NCBI RefSeq assembly: GCF_028875915.1
Contig: NZ_JAPEHW010000024.1
Coordinates: 1-46,135 of the forward strand
Direction: 5' to 3'
Source: Pseudoalteromonas sp. G4
GTDB lineage: Bacteria > Pseudomonadota > Gammaproteobacteria > Enterobacterales > Alteromonadaceae
Length of the DNA: 46,135 nt
Part shown: in pieces, positions 1 to 9,540 of the stretch
Layout: every line of letters starts with the position of its first letter
How positions within the stretch are numbered: position 1 is the first letter of the stretch
Translations under genes and position numbers: made by a program
Notes under the pieces: model-generated
Told to the model about the DNA's origin: nothing
The model's input: the letters and a program-made list of their open reading frames with translations, nothing else
Database searches by the model: none

Positions 1-13
1 TCACACTTCCATC

Positions 14-24
14 TGGTCTGACCA
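14..24. promoter_or_regulatory. Distal PdhR-type operator candidate
   Basis: TGGTCTGACCA is a perfect TGGT-N3-ACCA palindrome, the core of the known PdhR site. It lies about 300 bp upstream of pdhR and about 210 bp upstream of a second matching site. It may serve a gene outside the window, or act together with the proximal site. The rest of 25-190 is AT-rich and shows no gene. Confidence 0.45.
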
Positions 25-190
25 TTTTACTTTTTTATTCTTTTACCCTTTCTTCTGGTAAATTTTGTCTACCTTTATATTTGTTTTGCCATTAATACAA
101 AGGCCAGTAACGCTTTTTACCTTACATTAACAATTAAAAATCTAGTCAAAATTGTGGCTTTGAATAGTTATGCCATTAATCTTGATAATT

Positions 191-217
191 TTGACTATTC
201 ACCGTATTTCTGATAAT
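191..217 (+). promoter_or_regulatory. Candidate pdhR-aceEF promoter
   Basis: TTGACT (191-196) and GATAAT (212-217) resemble -35 and -10 hexamers, with a short 15-bp spacer. Transcription would start near 224, placing the operator at 232-242 just downstream of the start. In E. coli PdhR also represses from a site just inside the transcript. The spacer is shorter than ideal, so this is an inference. Confidence 0.4.
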
Positions 218-231
218 TTGATCGCTAATTT

Positions 232-242
232 TGGTATGACCA
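232..242. promoter_or_regulatory. Proximal PdhR operator
   Basis: TGGTATGACCA, flanked by TT and ATTT, closely matches the established PdhR box (AATTGGT-N3-ACCAATT). It sits 75 bp before pdhR and downstream of the candidate promoter, which fits pyruvate-relieved autorepression of the pdhR-aceEF operon. Confidence 0.7.
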
Positions 243-316
243 ATTTACCTTTCGCAAATTTAACACTATATTTGTTTGATTAGGAACAGGAAAACAGAAG
301 GTTACCTTATAAGCCT

Positions 317-1063
317 ATGTCATTTAAGATAAAAGCAGCTAAGCTGTCGGATGTTATTTTAGAGCAACTTGAGAATATGATTCTTGAGGGCTCGCTTGCG
401 CCTGGTCAAAAGCTACCGCCTGAACGCGAATTAGCAAAGCAATTCGAAGTCTCTCGTCCTTCTTTACGTGAAGCAATTCAAAAGCTTGAAGCAAGGGGCT
501 TAGTTACCCGTCGTCAAGGTGGTGGTACTTATGTAAAAAATCAGCTCGAAGGTGGCATGACAGATCCGCTCTTTGATTTGATTTCGAAACACCCTGAATC
601 ACAATTTGATCTGCTTGAGTTTCGTCATGCATTAGAAGGCATAGCTGCATATTATGCAGCACTGCGCGGAACAGACACAGATTTTGAATATATTTCTAAA
701 TGTTTTGATGCCATTGCAACAGCTGATGATATTGAAACACAAGCTAAAATGATCAATGCCTTTCACTTTGCCGTAGCAGAAGCATCACATAACGTGGTGT
801 TATTGCATTTGATCCGCGGTATGAAATCATTACTTGAGCAAAATATTCAGCAGAATTTAATGGTGTTAGTGCAAAAATCAGATGTTAAAACGCAGCTGGC
901 AGAACACCGAAAAGCCTTATTTGATGCTGTGATTACAGGTGAACCAGATAAAGCACGTGATGCAAGTAATGCACACTTAGCCTTTATTGAAGAAGCTTTA
1001 TTGCAAGCGGGTAAAGAGCACTCTCGTATTGAGCGCAGTTTACGTCGTTCGCAAAAAAATTAA
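317..1063 (+). CDS. pdhR: Pyruvate dehydrogenase complex repressor PdhR
   Basis: This is a 248-residue GntR-family regulator of the FadR subgroup. The N-terminal winged helix (about residues 8-75) carries the typical PPERELAKQF and SRPSLREAI helix-turn-helix segments and the RRQGGGTYV wing. The rest is the all-helical FCD ligand domain, which binds pyruvate in characterised PdhR. It lies 69 bp before aceE in the same orientation, as in E. coli, and two TGGT-N3-ACCA operators lie upstream. The ATG start aligns with known PdhR N-termini. The only purine-rich ribosome site (GAAGG, 297-301) is farther away than usual. Role as repressor of the downstream dehydrogenase genes is inferred from family and context. 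Confidence 0.95.
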   Translation: MSFKIKAAKLSDVILEQLENMILEGSLAPGQKLPPERELAKQFEVSRPSLREAIQKLEARGLVTRRQGGGTYVKNQLEGGMTDPLFDLISKHPESQFDLLEFRHALEGIAAYYAALRGTDTDFEYISKCFDAIATADDIETQAKMINAFHFAVAEASHNVVLLHLIRGMKSLLEQNIQQNLMVLVQKSDVKTQLAEHRKALFDAVITGEPDKARDASNAHLAFIEEALLQAGKEHSRIERSLRRSQKN

Positions 1064-1132
1064 ACGATTTGAAACATAACTCGATTTATCTGTTAGGGAT
1101 AAATTTGAATTTAAACATAAGGAACACTCCAT

Positions 1133-3799
1133 ATGTCTGAAGTCAATAAAATTGACGTTGACGCGTTAGAAACCCAAGAGTGGTTGCAGGCGCTTGAGTC
1201 AGTAGTAAAAGAAGAAGGCGTTGAACGCGCACAATTTTTACTTGAACAAGTTCTAGAGCAAGCACGTCTTGATGGCGTAGATATGCCAACAGGTATCACG
1301 ACTAACTATGTGAATACTATCCCTGCAGATCAAGAACCTGCATACCCAGGTGACACTACAATTGAACGTCGTATTCGTTCAATCGTGCGCTGGAATGCGA
1401 TCATGATCGTATTACGTGCATCTAAAAAAGACCTAGAGTTAGGCGGCCACATGGCGTCTTACCAGTCTTCAGCTGCATTTTACGAAATGTGTTTTAACCA
1501 CTTTTTCCGTGCTCCAAACGAGAAAGACGGTGGTGATTTAGTTTATTACCAAGGTCACATTTCACCGGGTATCTACGCACGTGCTTTCCTAGAAGGTCGT
1601 TTAACAGAAGAGCAACTGGATAACTTCCGTCAGGAAGTAGATGGCAACGGTATCTCTTCATACCCACACCCTAAATTAATGCCTGAATTCTGGCAGTTCC
1701 CAACAGTTTCTATGGGTTTAGGTCCAATTGCATCAATCTACCAAGCGCGTTTCCTTAAATACCTAGAAGGTCGTGGCCTGAAAGAGACGAATGAGCAACG
1801 CGTTTATGCGTTCTTAGGTGACGGTGAGATGGATGAGCCAGAATCACGTGGTGCAATTTCTTTCGCTGCGCGTGAGAAGCTAGATAACCTATGTTACCTA
1901 ATTAACTGTAACTTACAGCGTCTAGATGGCCCAGTAATGGGTAACGGTAAGATCATTCAAGAACTGGAAGGTCTATTCAAAGGTGCTGGCTGGAACGTAA
2001 TTAAAGTTGTTTGGGGTGCTGGTTGGGATGCATTACTAGCGAAAGATACCTCTGGTAAGCTTTTACAGCTTATGAACGAGACAATCGACGGTGACTACCA
2101 AACATATAAAGCGAAAGATGGCGCATATGTTCGTGAGCACTTCTTCGGTCGTTACCCAGAAACAGCAGCACTTGTTGCTGATATGACTGATGATGAAATC
2201 TTCGCGCTTAAACGTGGTGGTCACGATACATCTAAGCTTTTCGCAGCTTACAAAGCAGCGCAAGAGACAAAAGGCCGCCCAACTGTAATCCTAGCTAAAA
2301 CTGTTAAAGGTTACGGTATGGGTGAAGCAGCTGAAGGTAAAAACATTGCGCACCAAGTTAAGAAAATGGACATGACGCACGTTGAACATCTTCGTTCACG
2401 TCTTGGTCTTGAAGATTTGGTATCTGATGAGCAAATCAAAGATTTACCATACCTGAAGCTTGAAGAAGGCTCTGCTGAGTATGAGTACCTTCACTCACGT
2501 CGTAAAGCGCTTCACGGGTATACACCTCAGCGTTTACCTAACTTCACGCAAGCACTTGAGCTACCAACTTTAGAGCAGTTCAAACCACTACTTGAAGAGC
2601 AAAAGCGTGATATATCTACAACAATGGGTTATGTACGTGCGCTAAATATCTTATTAAAAGATAAAGGCGTAGGTAAAAACATTGTACCTATCATTGCGGA
2701 TGAAGCACGTACCTTTGGTATGGAAGGTTTATTCCGTCAAATCGGTATTTACAACCCGCATGGTCAGAACTACACACCTCAAGACCGTGACATCGTTTCT
2801 TACTACAAAGAAGCAACATCAGGTCAGGTACTTCAAGAAGGTATCAACGAGCTAGGTGCAATGTCGTCATGGGTTGCTGCTGCAACATCATACTCGACAA
2901 ATGATCTGCCGATGATCCCATTCTACATCTACTACTCTATGTTCGGTTTCCAGCGTGTTGGCGACATGGCGTGGATGGCGGGTGACCAACAAGCGCGTGG
3001 TTTCTTACTAGGTGCAACAGCTGGTCGTACAACGCTTAATGGTGAAGGTTTACAGCACGAAGACGGTCACTCGCACATTCAAGCGGGTACTATTCCTAAC
3101 TGTATTTCTTATGACCCAACGTTTGTATTTGAAGTAGCAGTAATCCTACAGGACGGTATTCGTCGTATGTACGGTCCTGAGCAAGAAAACGTGTTCTACT
3201 ACCTAACCCTAATGAACGAAAACTACGCACAACCTGCTATGCCAGAAGGTGCGGAAGAAGGTATTCGTAAGGGTATCTACAAGCTTGAAGAAAACGCTGG
3301 CGACAAAGCACACGTTCAGCTAATGGGTTCAGGTACTATCTTAAACGAAGTACGTAAAGCAGGTCAGATCTTAAGCGAAGAGTACGGCATTGGTTCAGAT
3401 GTATTCTCTGTAACGTCATTCAACGAACTTGCTCGTGACGGTCAAGATGTTGAGCGTTTCAACATGCTTAACCCAACAAGCGATGCAAAAGTACCTTACA
3501 TCACATCTGTATTAGGTGAGTCTCCGGCAATTGCTGCAACTGACTACATGAAGAACTATGCAGAGCAAGTACGTGCATACATGCCAAGCGCATCGTACAA
3601 AGTACTTGGTACTGATGGTTATGGCCGTTCAGACAGCCGTGAAAACTTACGTCGTCACTTTGAAGTAAATGCAGGTTACGTAGTTGTCGCTGCACTTACA
3701 GAGCTTGTTAAGCAAGGTAAAGTTGACGCATCAGTTGTTGCTGACGCTATCAAGAAATTTGATATCGACACAACGAAAACTAACCCACTATACGCATAA
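1133..3799 (+). CDS. aceE: Pyruvate dehydrogenase E1 component, homodimeric type
   Basis: This 888-residue protein is the thiamine-diphosphate E1 subunit, which decarboxylates pyruvate and passes the acetyl group to the lipoyl arms of E2. The length matches the homodimeric E1 of E. coli. The thiamine-diphosphate motif begins at GDG (229-231) and runs through the MDEPESRGA and NCNLQRLDGPV segments. The transketolase-like middle domain and the C-terminal domain (about 700-888) are intact. An AGGA ribosome site precedes the ATG. The gene sits between pdhR and aceF; only 12 bp separate it from aceF, so it is co-transcribed and probably under PdhR control. Confidence 0.98.
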   Translation: MSEVNKIDVDALETQEWLQALESVVKEEGVERAQFLLEQVLEQARLDGVDMPTGITTNYVNTIPADQEPAYPGDTTIERRIRSIVRWNAIMIVLRASKKDLELGGHMASYQSSAAFYEMCFNHFFRAPNEKDGGDLVYYQGHISPGIYARAFLEGRLTEEQLDNFRQEVDGNGISSYPHPKLMPEFWQFPTVSMGLGPIASIYQARFLKYLEGRGLKETNEQRVYAFLGDGEMDEPESRGAISFAAREKLDNLCYLINCNLQRLDGPVMGNGKIIQELEGLFKGAGWNVIKVVWGAGWDALLAKDTSGKLLQLMNETIDGDYQTYKAKDGAYVREHFFGRYPETAALVADMTDDEIFALKRGGHDTSKLFAAYKAAQETKGRPTVILAKTVKGYGMGEAAEGKNIAHQVKKMDMTHVEHLRSRLGLEDLVSDEQIKDLPYLKLEEGSAEYEYLHSRRKALHGYTPQRLPNFTQALELPTLEQFKPLLEEQKRDISTTMGYVRALNILLKDKGVGKNIVPIIADEARTFGMEGLFRQIGIYNPHGQNYTPQDRDIVSYYKEATSGQVLQEGINELGAMSSWVAAATSYSTNDLPMIPFYIYYSMFGFQRVGDMAWMAGDQQARGFLLGATAGRTTLNGEGLQHEDGHSHIQAGTIPNCISYDPTFVFEVAVILQDGIRRMYGPEQENVFYYLTLMNENYAQPAMPEGAEEGIRKGIYKLEENAGDKAHVQLMGSGTILNEVRKAGQILSEEYGIGSDVFSVTSFNELARDGQDVERFNMLNPTSDAKVPYITSVLGESPAIAATDYMKNYAEQVRAYMPSASYKVLGTDGYGRSDSRENLRRHFEVNAGYVVVAALTELVKQGKVDASVVADAIKKFDIDTTKTNPLYA

Positions 3800-3811
3800 G
3801 AGGCAGATATA

Positions 3812-5701
3812 ATGGCAATCGAAATTCATGTTCCAGACATTGGTGCAGATGAGGTTGAAGTAACTGAGATCCTAGTTAACGTAGGTGACACAGTTGAAGT
3901 TGATCAATCTCTTATCACTGTTGAAGGTGACAAAGCTTCAATGGAAGTGCCAGCTGCACAAGCGGGTACAGTGAAAGAAATTAAAGTAGCTGAAGGCGAC
4001 ACTGTTGCAACTGGTTCTTTAATTATGATTTTTGATGCTGCGGGTGATGCACCTGCAGCAGCCGAGCCTGAAGCACCAGCAGCCCCTGCGGCTGCACCTG
4101 CTCCAGCAGCGGCATCTGAATTAGTTGAGGTTCACGTACCTGACATTGGTGGTGATGAAGTTGAAGTAACTGAGATCATGGTTGCAGTAGGCGACGTGGT
4201 TGAAGCTGACCAATCAATCTTAAACGTAGAAGGCGACAAGGCTTCTATGGAAGTACCAGCACCATTTGCAGGTACTGTTAAAGAAGTGAAGGTTGAAGTT
4301 GGCGGCAAAGTATCAACGGGCTCGCTAGTATTCGTATTTGAAACAGGTGCATCAGCGCCAACAGCTGTTGAAGTGGCTCCTGCGGCAGCGCCTGCTCCAG
4401 CAGCGGCAGAAATTAAAGAAGTTCATGTACCAGACATCGGCGGTGACGAAGTTGAAGTAACTGAAGTCATGGTTGCGGTAGGCGATGTAGTTGAAGCTGA
4501 CCAATCAATCTTAAACGTAGAAGGTGATAAGGCCTCTATGGAAGTACCAGCACCATTTGCAGGTACTGTTAAAGAAGTGAAGGTTGAAGTTGGCGGTAAA
4601 GTATCGACTGGTTCATTGGTATTTGTATTTGAAACGCAAGGTTCTGCACCTGCTCCTGTAGCAGCGGCTGCACCAGCTCAAGCGGCACCGGCAGCACCTG
4701 CGGCAAAACCAGCGCCAGCAGCGGCACCTGCAGCTTCAGCACAAAAAGATGAGTTTGTAGCGAACGATCAATACGCACATGCATCACCAGTTGTTCGCCG
4801 TCTAGCGCGTGAGTTTGGTGTAAACCTAGCACGTGTTAAAGGCACGGGTCGCAAGAACCGTGTACTTAAAGAAGACGTACAAAACTACGTGAAAGAGTTA
4901 GTGAAGCAAGTTGAATCAGGTCAGCTATCTAAAGGTAGCAATACTGGCGGTGGCGAGCTAAACCTAATTCCTTGGCCGAAAGTCGACTTTAGCAAGTTTG
5001 GTGAAGTTGAAGAGAAGAAACTTTCTCGTATTCAAAAGCTTTCTGGTGCAAACCTTCACCGTAACTGGGTACAGATCCCACATGTTACGCAATTTGACGA
5101 AGCTGACATCACCACGCTAGAAGCATTCCGTAAAGAGCAGAATGTACTGGCTGAGAAGAAGAAAATGGGCGTGAAGATCACTCCACTAGTATTCGTAATG
5201 AAAGCAGCGGCTAAAGCACTAGAAGAGTTCCCAACGTTTAATTCATCACTGTCTGAAGATGGCGAAAGCTTAATCCTTAAGAAGTATGTAAATATTGGTA
5301 TTGCAGTAGATACGCCAAATGGTCTAGTTGTTCCTGTTGTTCGCGACGTGAACAAGAAAGGCATCATTGAGCTATCTCGCGAGTTAATGGAAATCTCTGG
5401 CAAAGCACGTGAAGGCAAACTAACAGCATCTGATATGCAGGGCGGTTGTTTCACTATTTCTAGCCTAGGTGGCATCGGTGGTACTGCGTTTACCCCAATC
5501 GTGAATGCACCAGAAGTTGCTATCTTAGGTGTGTCTAAGTCAGACATGAAGCCGAAGTGGAATGGTAAAGATTTTGAGCCGCGCCTAATGGTGCCGCTAA
5601 GCTGTTCATACGACCACCGTGTAATTGACGGTGCGTTAGCAGCACGCTTTACTGCAACACTTGCAGCTTACCTGAGCGACATTCGCCAGTTAGTAATGTA
5701 A
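3812..5701 (+). CDS. aceF: Dihydrolipoyl acetyltransferase (E2), three lipoyl domains
   Basis: This 629-residue protein forms the core of the pyruvate dehydrogenase complex and transfers acetyl groups to CoA. Three lipoyl domains carry the GDKAS motif with lipoylated lysines at K41, K143 and K240. They are joined by Ala/Pro-rich flexible linkers (about 78-102, 180-200 and 276-312). The peripheral subunit-binding domain (about 322-360) follows, then the catalytic domain from about 395, with the DHRVIDG motif giving H602 and D606. Lipoyl domains 2 and 3 are nearly identical, unlike the more divergent first one. It lies 12 bp after aceE and is followed by a strong terminator. Confidence 0.98.
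   Translation: MAIEIHVPDIGADEVEVTEILVNVGDTVEVDQSLITVEGDKASMEVPAAQAGTVKEIKVAEGDTVATGSLIMIFDAAGDAPAAAEPEAPAAPAAAPAPAAASELVEVHVPDIGGDEVEVTEIMVAVGDVVEADQSILNVEGDKASMEVPAPFAGTVKEVKVEVGGKVSTGSLVFVFETGASAPTAVEVAPAAAPAPAAAEIKEVHVPDIGGDEVEVTEVMVAVGDVVEADQSILNVEGDKASMEVPAPFAGTVKEVKVEVGGKVSTGSLVFVFETQGSAPAPVAAAAPAQAAPAAPAAKPAPAAAPAASAQKDEFVANDQYAHASPVVRRLAREFGVNLARVKGTGRKNRVLKEDVQNYVKELVKQVESGQLSKGSNTGGGELNLIPWPKVDFSKFGEVEEKKLSRIQKLSGANLHRNWVQIPHVTQFDEADITTLEAFRKEQNVLAEKKKMGVKITPLVFVMKAAAKALEEFPTFNSSLSEDGESLILKKYVNIGIAVDTPNGLVVPVVRDVNKKGIIELSRELMEISGKAREGKLTASDMQGGCFTISSLGGIGGTAFTPIVNAPEVAILGVSKSDMKPKWNGKDFEPRLMVPLSCSYDHRVIDGALAARFTATLAAYLSDIRQLVM
4130..4639 (+). repeat. Near-identical lipoyl-domain repeats in aceF
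   Basis: The segments coding for lipoyl domains 2 (about 4130-4348) and 3 (about 4421-4639) are direct repeats 291 bp apart. Long stretches are identical, with differences mainly at third codon positions. The linkers between them vary more. This points to recent duplication or gene conversion inside the gene. Confidence 0.8.
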
Positions 5702-5718
5702 AAATTGCAGCGAACGTA

Positions 5719-5747
5719 AACGCATAACTTCGGTTATGCGTTTTGTT
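5719..5747 (+). terminator. Terminator after aceF
   Basis: A 10-bp perfect stem (AACGCATAAC / GTTATGCGTT) closes a TTCG tetraloop and is followed by TTTTGTTT. It lies 18 bp after the aceF stop and separates aceF from lpd, which must then use its own promoter. Confidence 0.9.
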
Positions 5748-5810
5748 TATAGCAAATAGTATTAATTGAACGAAATCTCTTGAAAATTGCACGACATATG
5801 TAAACGGCAA

Positions 5811-5819
5811 TGCTAGAAT
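5811..5819 (+). promoter_or_regulatory. Candidate lpd promoter (extended -10)
   Basis: TGCTAGAAT is an extended -10 element. TTGCAC at 5787-5792 is too far away (21 bp) to be a standard -35, which an extended -10 may not need. It lies between the aceF terminator and lpd, leaving a leader of about 105 nt. A separate lpd promoter is known in E. coli, where lpd also serves 2-oxoglutarate dehydrogenase. Confidence 0.4.
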
Positions 5820-5933
5820 TTCGCGCAATATTAATTTATCTGCCCAAAGTCTTGTTAATTGAGATAAATAGGCAGGAGTTTGGGTGATACAATTCTCGTA
5901 TTATCCCGTTCGAATAACAGTTAAGGTAATAAC

Positions 5934-7358
5934 ATGAGCAACGAAATCAAAACTCAAGTTGTTGTACTAGGCGGTGGTCCTGGTGGTTACTCTGCAGCAT
6001 TCCGTGCTGCTGATTTAGGTTTAGATGTAACATTAATCGAATCACGCAATACTTTAGGTGGTGTGTGCTTAAACGTAGGTTGTATTCCTTCAAAAGCACT
6101 TTTACACGTAGCTAAAGTAATTGATGACGCAGCTGAAATGGCGTCTCACGGTGTTACTTTCGGTGCTCCTCAAATCGACCTAGACAAAATCCGTTCATGG
6201 AAAGAGTCTGTAATTGGTCAACTTACTGGTGGCCTAGACGGCATGGCGAAAATGCGTAAAGTTAACGTTGTTAACGGTTACGGTAAATTCACAGGTTCTA
6301 ACACAATTGCTGTTGAAGGCGAAAACGGTACAACTACGGTTACTTTCGATAATGCAATTATCGCAGCAGGCTCTCAGCCAGTTAACTTACCTTTCATCCC
6401 AGAAGATGATCGTGTAATTGACTCAACAGGCGCGCTTGAACTTAAAGACGTTCCTGAAAAGCTACTTGTATTAGGTGGTGGTATCATCGGTCTTGAGATG
6501 GGTACTGTTTACCGTGCACTAGGTTCACAAATCGACGTTGTTGAATTTGCTGACCAACTAGTACCAGCAGCTGATAAAGACGTTATCAAGATTTACCAAA
6601 AGTACGTTAAGAACAAGTTCAACGTAATGCTTTCTACTAAAGTGGTTGCAGTTGAAGCGAAAGAAGACGGTCTATACGTTTCATTTGAAGGTAAAAACGC
6701 ACCAGCTGAAGCTGTTCGTTACGACAAAGTACTTGTTGCTGTTGGCCGTACACCGAACGGTAAACTACTTGACGCTGAAAAGGCGGGCGTAGCAGTTGAT
6801 GAGCGTGGCTTTATCAACACTGATAAGCAAATGAAGACAAACGTAAACCACATCTTCGCGATAGGTGATATCGTTGGTCAACCAATGCTTGCACACAAAG
6901 CGGTTCATGAAGCGCACGTAGCTGCTGAAGTTATCTCTGGTAAGAAGCATTACTTCGATCCTAAGTGTATTCCTTCAATTGCATACACAGATCCAGAAAT
7001 TGCGTGGGTTGGTGTAACTGAGAAAGAAGCAAAAGAACAAGGTCTTAAAATTGAAACTGCGGTATTCCCGTGGGCAGCATCTGGCCGTGCAATCGCTTCA
7101 GCACGTACTGAAGGTTCAACAAAGCTTATCTTCGATAAAGACTCAGGTCGCGTTATCGGTGGTGCTATGGTTGGTATCAACGCAGGCGAAATGCTTGGTG
7201 AAATCGGCCTAGCGGTTGAAATGGGCGCAGATGGTGAAGACCTAGCGTTAACAATTCACGCTCACCCAACACTGAACGAGTCAATCGGTCTTGCTGCTGA
7301 AATTTTTGAAGGTTCAATTACTGACCTTCCAAATAAAAAAGCAGTTAAAAAGAAGTAA
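5934..7358 (+). CDS. lpd: Dihydrolipoyl dehydrogenase (E3)
   Basis: This 474-residue flavoprotein reoxidises the dihydrolipoyl arms of the 2-oxoacid dehydrogenase complexes and reduces NAD+. The FAD-binding GGGPGG motif is at 13-18, the redox-active disulphide is C45/C50 (CLNVGC), the NAD motif GGGIIG is at 181-186, and the C-terminal dimer domain carries the HAHPTLNE active-site segment with H444 and E449. These positions equal those in E. coli Lpd. An AAGG ribosome site precedes the ATG. It is set apart from aceF by a terminator and promoter, and followed by its own terminator. Confidence 0.98.
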   Translation: MSNEIKTQVVVLGGGPGGYSAAFRAADLGLDVTLIESRNTLGGVCLNVGCIPSKALLHVAKVIDDAAEMASHGVTFGAPQIDLDKIRSWKESVIGQLTGGLDGMAKMRKVNVVNGYGKFTGSNTIAVEGENGTTTVTFDNAIIAAGSQPVNLPFIPEDDRVIDSTGALELKDVPEKLLVLGGGIIGLEMGTVYRALGSQIDVVEFADQLVPAADKDVIKIYQKYVKNKFNVMLSTKVVAVEAKEDGLYVSFEGKNAPAEAVRYDKVLVAVGRTPNGKLLDAEKAGVAVDERGFINTDKQMKTNVNHIFAIGDIVGQPMLAHKAVHEAHVAAEVISGKKHYFDPKCIPSIAYTDPEIAWVGVTEKEAKEQGLKIETAVFPWAASGRAIASARTEGSTKLIFDKDSGRVIGGAMVGINAGEMLGEIGLAVEMGADGEDLALTIHAHPTLNESIGLAAEIFEGSITDLPNKKAVKKK

Positions 7359-7375
7359 TCTAGTGCTTCTTTAGA

Positions 7376-7403
7376 AAAACCCAGCCAATGTGCTGGGTTT
7401 TTT
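7376..7403 (+). terminator. Terminator after lpd
   Basis: AAAACCCAGC pairs with GCTGGGTTTT around a 6-nt loop and runs into a T tract. It ends about 40 bp before the TonB-dependent receptor gene. Confidence 0.9.
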
Positions 7404-7445
7404 ATTGTCTATAATTAACTAAAAGCGCTTATTTTGGGTTTTAGT

Positions 7446-9482
7446 ATGCGAGGCTTACCTAGTTTATCGTTAGTACTTTTTTGTTCTGTGGTGAATGGGG
7501 ATGAAATTGATTTATATGATTTAAGTATTGATGAGTTATTGGTTGTTAAAGTTACAACCGCAACAAAAACTGAAACACCTCTCTACTTGGCTCCAGGCAC
7601 TGTTAATGTATTTAACCAGCAGGACATTAGCGCGTTAGCTATACCAACAATTGCTGAGCTAGCTGATATTTCACCTAGTTATTCAACTTATAGTTTATAT
7701 GGCGAGCGAATACTCACTACGCGCGGGCAAAAAGCAGGAAGTTTTGAAAATAATAAGCACTTAATGTTATTGGATGGTATTGAAATTAATCATGCCAGAG
7801 CGAATAAGGCACCTATTGAATATGAGCTGCCACTTTTCTTTGTTGACCAAGTTGAAATGCTCACAGGGCCTGCATCCTCGCTATACGGAGACGGTGCGTT
7901 TTATGGTGTTGTATCGCTAGTCTCTAAACCCAAAAGTAACTCAGCAAATATACTGCTACGCCATAATAGCCAAGATGGCGTTTTAGCAGGATTTCAGGCA
8001 ACAACAGATTCCAAACTAGGGCAATCGAGTATCACCGTTAGTCGCTCTCATAAAGAATCGTCAGAACAATATGTAGGGCCTAACTTTTCTGAATTACAGC
8101 GTTATTATGATGAGCAGTCAGCCAGTATGGTTTATTTTCGCCATCAGGTGAATGATGAAAAATTTGGGAAATTGCGTTATGCATTCATAAGGTTAGCAAG
8201 AGATTCTGGTTTAGGTGAACATTGGCAAAATGATTATTCTGTTCCTGAAAACCAAATTAAATGGCGCACTCAAGTCAACTACTTACAATGGGTGTTGTCA
8301 ATTAATGAGCAATTAAATCTGGACCTGAATTATAGTGAAAATAAATCGCTGGAATCTGGTTTGGCCGTCAATCTCAATCGAGCGCAAAAAATTGCAGGCA
8401 GTTCAGATACATTTGATCAGTATCATGTTGATGTTAAATCAAAAAAGGTGGAGTTAAACCTTAACTGGCAAATCAATTATAGTGATAACTTAATTGTTGG
8501 AGTTAACTCAGATTGGCGAGTTGATAGAGGTGGCTATTTTGCCTCAAATATCGCCCTTTCAAATGTAGATGAGAGTGCATTTAAGAAAGCGCGAGAAGCC
8601 TCCGAAGATGTAAAACTCTTAAGTTATTTAGCGCAGTATCAATTTACGCTTGAGGCACTGAAAAATAACTATTTTACATTGGGAGGACGATACGACAGTG
8701 GCGAATACAAAGAAGATAGTTTTGCGGTGTTTTCACCTCGAGCAAGTTGGGTGTGGTCTATTTCTGAAAGATTAACAAGCAAATTACTCTACAACACAGC
8801 ATTACGTGCACCAGGACTAAAAGAGTATTTATTAAATGATGAGACCCGCAACTTTGTAGAAGCGCAAGCATTTGATGTTGATGGGGTATTATCAGAGATT
8901 TCAGCAAGTTTATCTCCCGAAGAATTTAGCTCAATTGAGCTTGCTCTCAATTATCAGCAAGATACATGGCAAGTAGGTGCGAACCTATTTTCAAACTTAA
9001 CTGAGAAAGCGTTAGACGGGAAGCCAGTTGAATATCAAAATATGCAAGGTGAGATAATTAGGCGGAATTTGTTTAGTAACCGTTCCGATGAGTTAAGAAT
9101 AAATGGTTTGGAGTTGAATTTTTCCTATCTTCTATTTGAAAACGTCTCGCTTTCAGCGTACGCGACCCAATTATTTTCTTCAGATACGCCGCAGGAAATA
9201 ATTCAGGATTTACCAAAAAGGACATGGCAAATTAATGCAAATTGGTCTTTGGGTGTATTTAACTCAGTAATTATTTATCGCCACCAGTCGGATTATGAAC
9301 ACAGTGAATTCAACAACGCACAATTAGATTATGCATTAAAGGCGCAGCTAAGCAGTGATAGTTCTATCACATTTAAGGCGACTAATTTACTTGATGAAGA
9401 AACATTTTATCCTGTGTCGGGGGTAGCTAAAATACCTATGATGCAAAGAGCGTTTTCCGTGAATTTCAATTTTAATTTTTAA
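7446..9482 (+). CDS. TonB-dependent outer-membrane receptor
   Basis: This protein (678 residues from the ATG) is an outer-membrane gated channel. A hydrophobic N-terminus (about 1-18) looks like a signal peptide. The plug domain follows (about 35-155), with the TRGQKAGSFENNKHLMLLDG and LTGPASSLYGDGAFYGVVSL segments typical of these receptors. The remainder is an alternating beta-barrel ending in FNFNF, with the expected C-terminal Phe. A TTG at 7434 would add four residues, but the ATG gives the better signal peptide. No clear Fur box or ribosome site was seen. Its substrate cannot be read from sequence; the nearby iron importer makes a ferric complex possible. It starts 40 bp past the lpd terminator and appears to be a separate unit. 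Confidence 0.88.
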   Translation: MRGLPSLSLVLFCSVVNGDEIDLYDLSIDELLVVKVTTATKTETPLYLAPGTVNVFNQQDISALAIPTIAELADISPSYSTYSLYGERILTTRGQKAGSFENNKHLMLLDGIEINHARANKAPIEYELPLFFVDQVEMLTGPASSLYGDGAFYGVVSLVSKPKSNSANILLRHNSQDGVLAGFQATTDSKLGQSSITVSRSHKESSEQYVGPNFSELQRYYDEQSASMVYFRHQVNDEKFGKLRYAFIRLARDSGLGEHWQNDYSVPENQIKWRTQVNYLQWVLSINEQLNLDLNYSENKSLESGLAVNLNRAQKIAGSSDTFDQYHVDVKSKKVELNLNWQINYSDNLIVGVNSDWRVDRGGYFASNIALSNVDESAFKKAREASEDVKLLSYLAQYQFTLEALKNNYFTLGGRYDSGEYKEDSFAVFSPRASWVWSISERLTSKLLYNTALRAPGLKEYLLNDETRNFVEAQAFDVDGVLSEISASLSPEEFSSIELALNYQQDTWQVGANLFSNLTEKALDGKPVEYQNMQGEIIRRNLFSNRSDELRINGLELNFSYLLFENVSLSAYATQLFSSDTPQEIIQDLPKRTWQINANWSLGVFNSVIIYRHQSDYEHSEFNNAQLDYALKAQLSSDSSITFKATNLLDEETFYPVSGVAKIPMMQRAFSVNFNFNF

Positions 9483-9540
9483 CTAGAGTTTAATTGAAAT
9501 TGCCTATAGACTGCCGCTTTTTATTTTTAATGGTATTGGT

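Noticed and set aside
5056..5547. 163-codon open frame antisense to aceF, and similar long antisense frames over aceE, mdh, pilT and tolC
   Set aside because: They lie wholly inside well-supported genes, show no family signature or ribosome site, and arise from codon bias on the coding strand.
7434..7445. TTG start four codons upstream for the TonB-dependent receptor
   Set aside because: The ATG at 7446 gives a typical signal peptide, and neither start has a good ribosome site.
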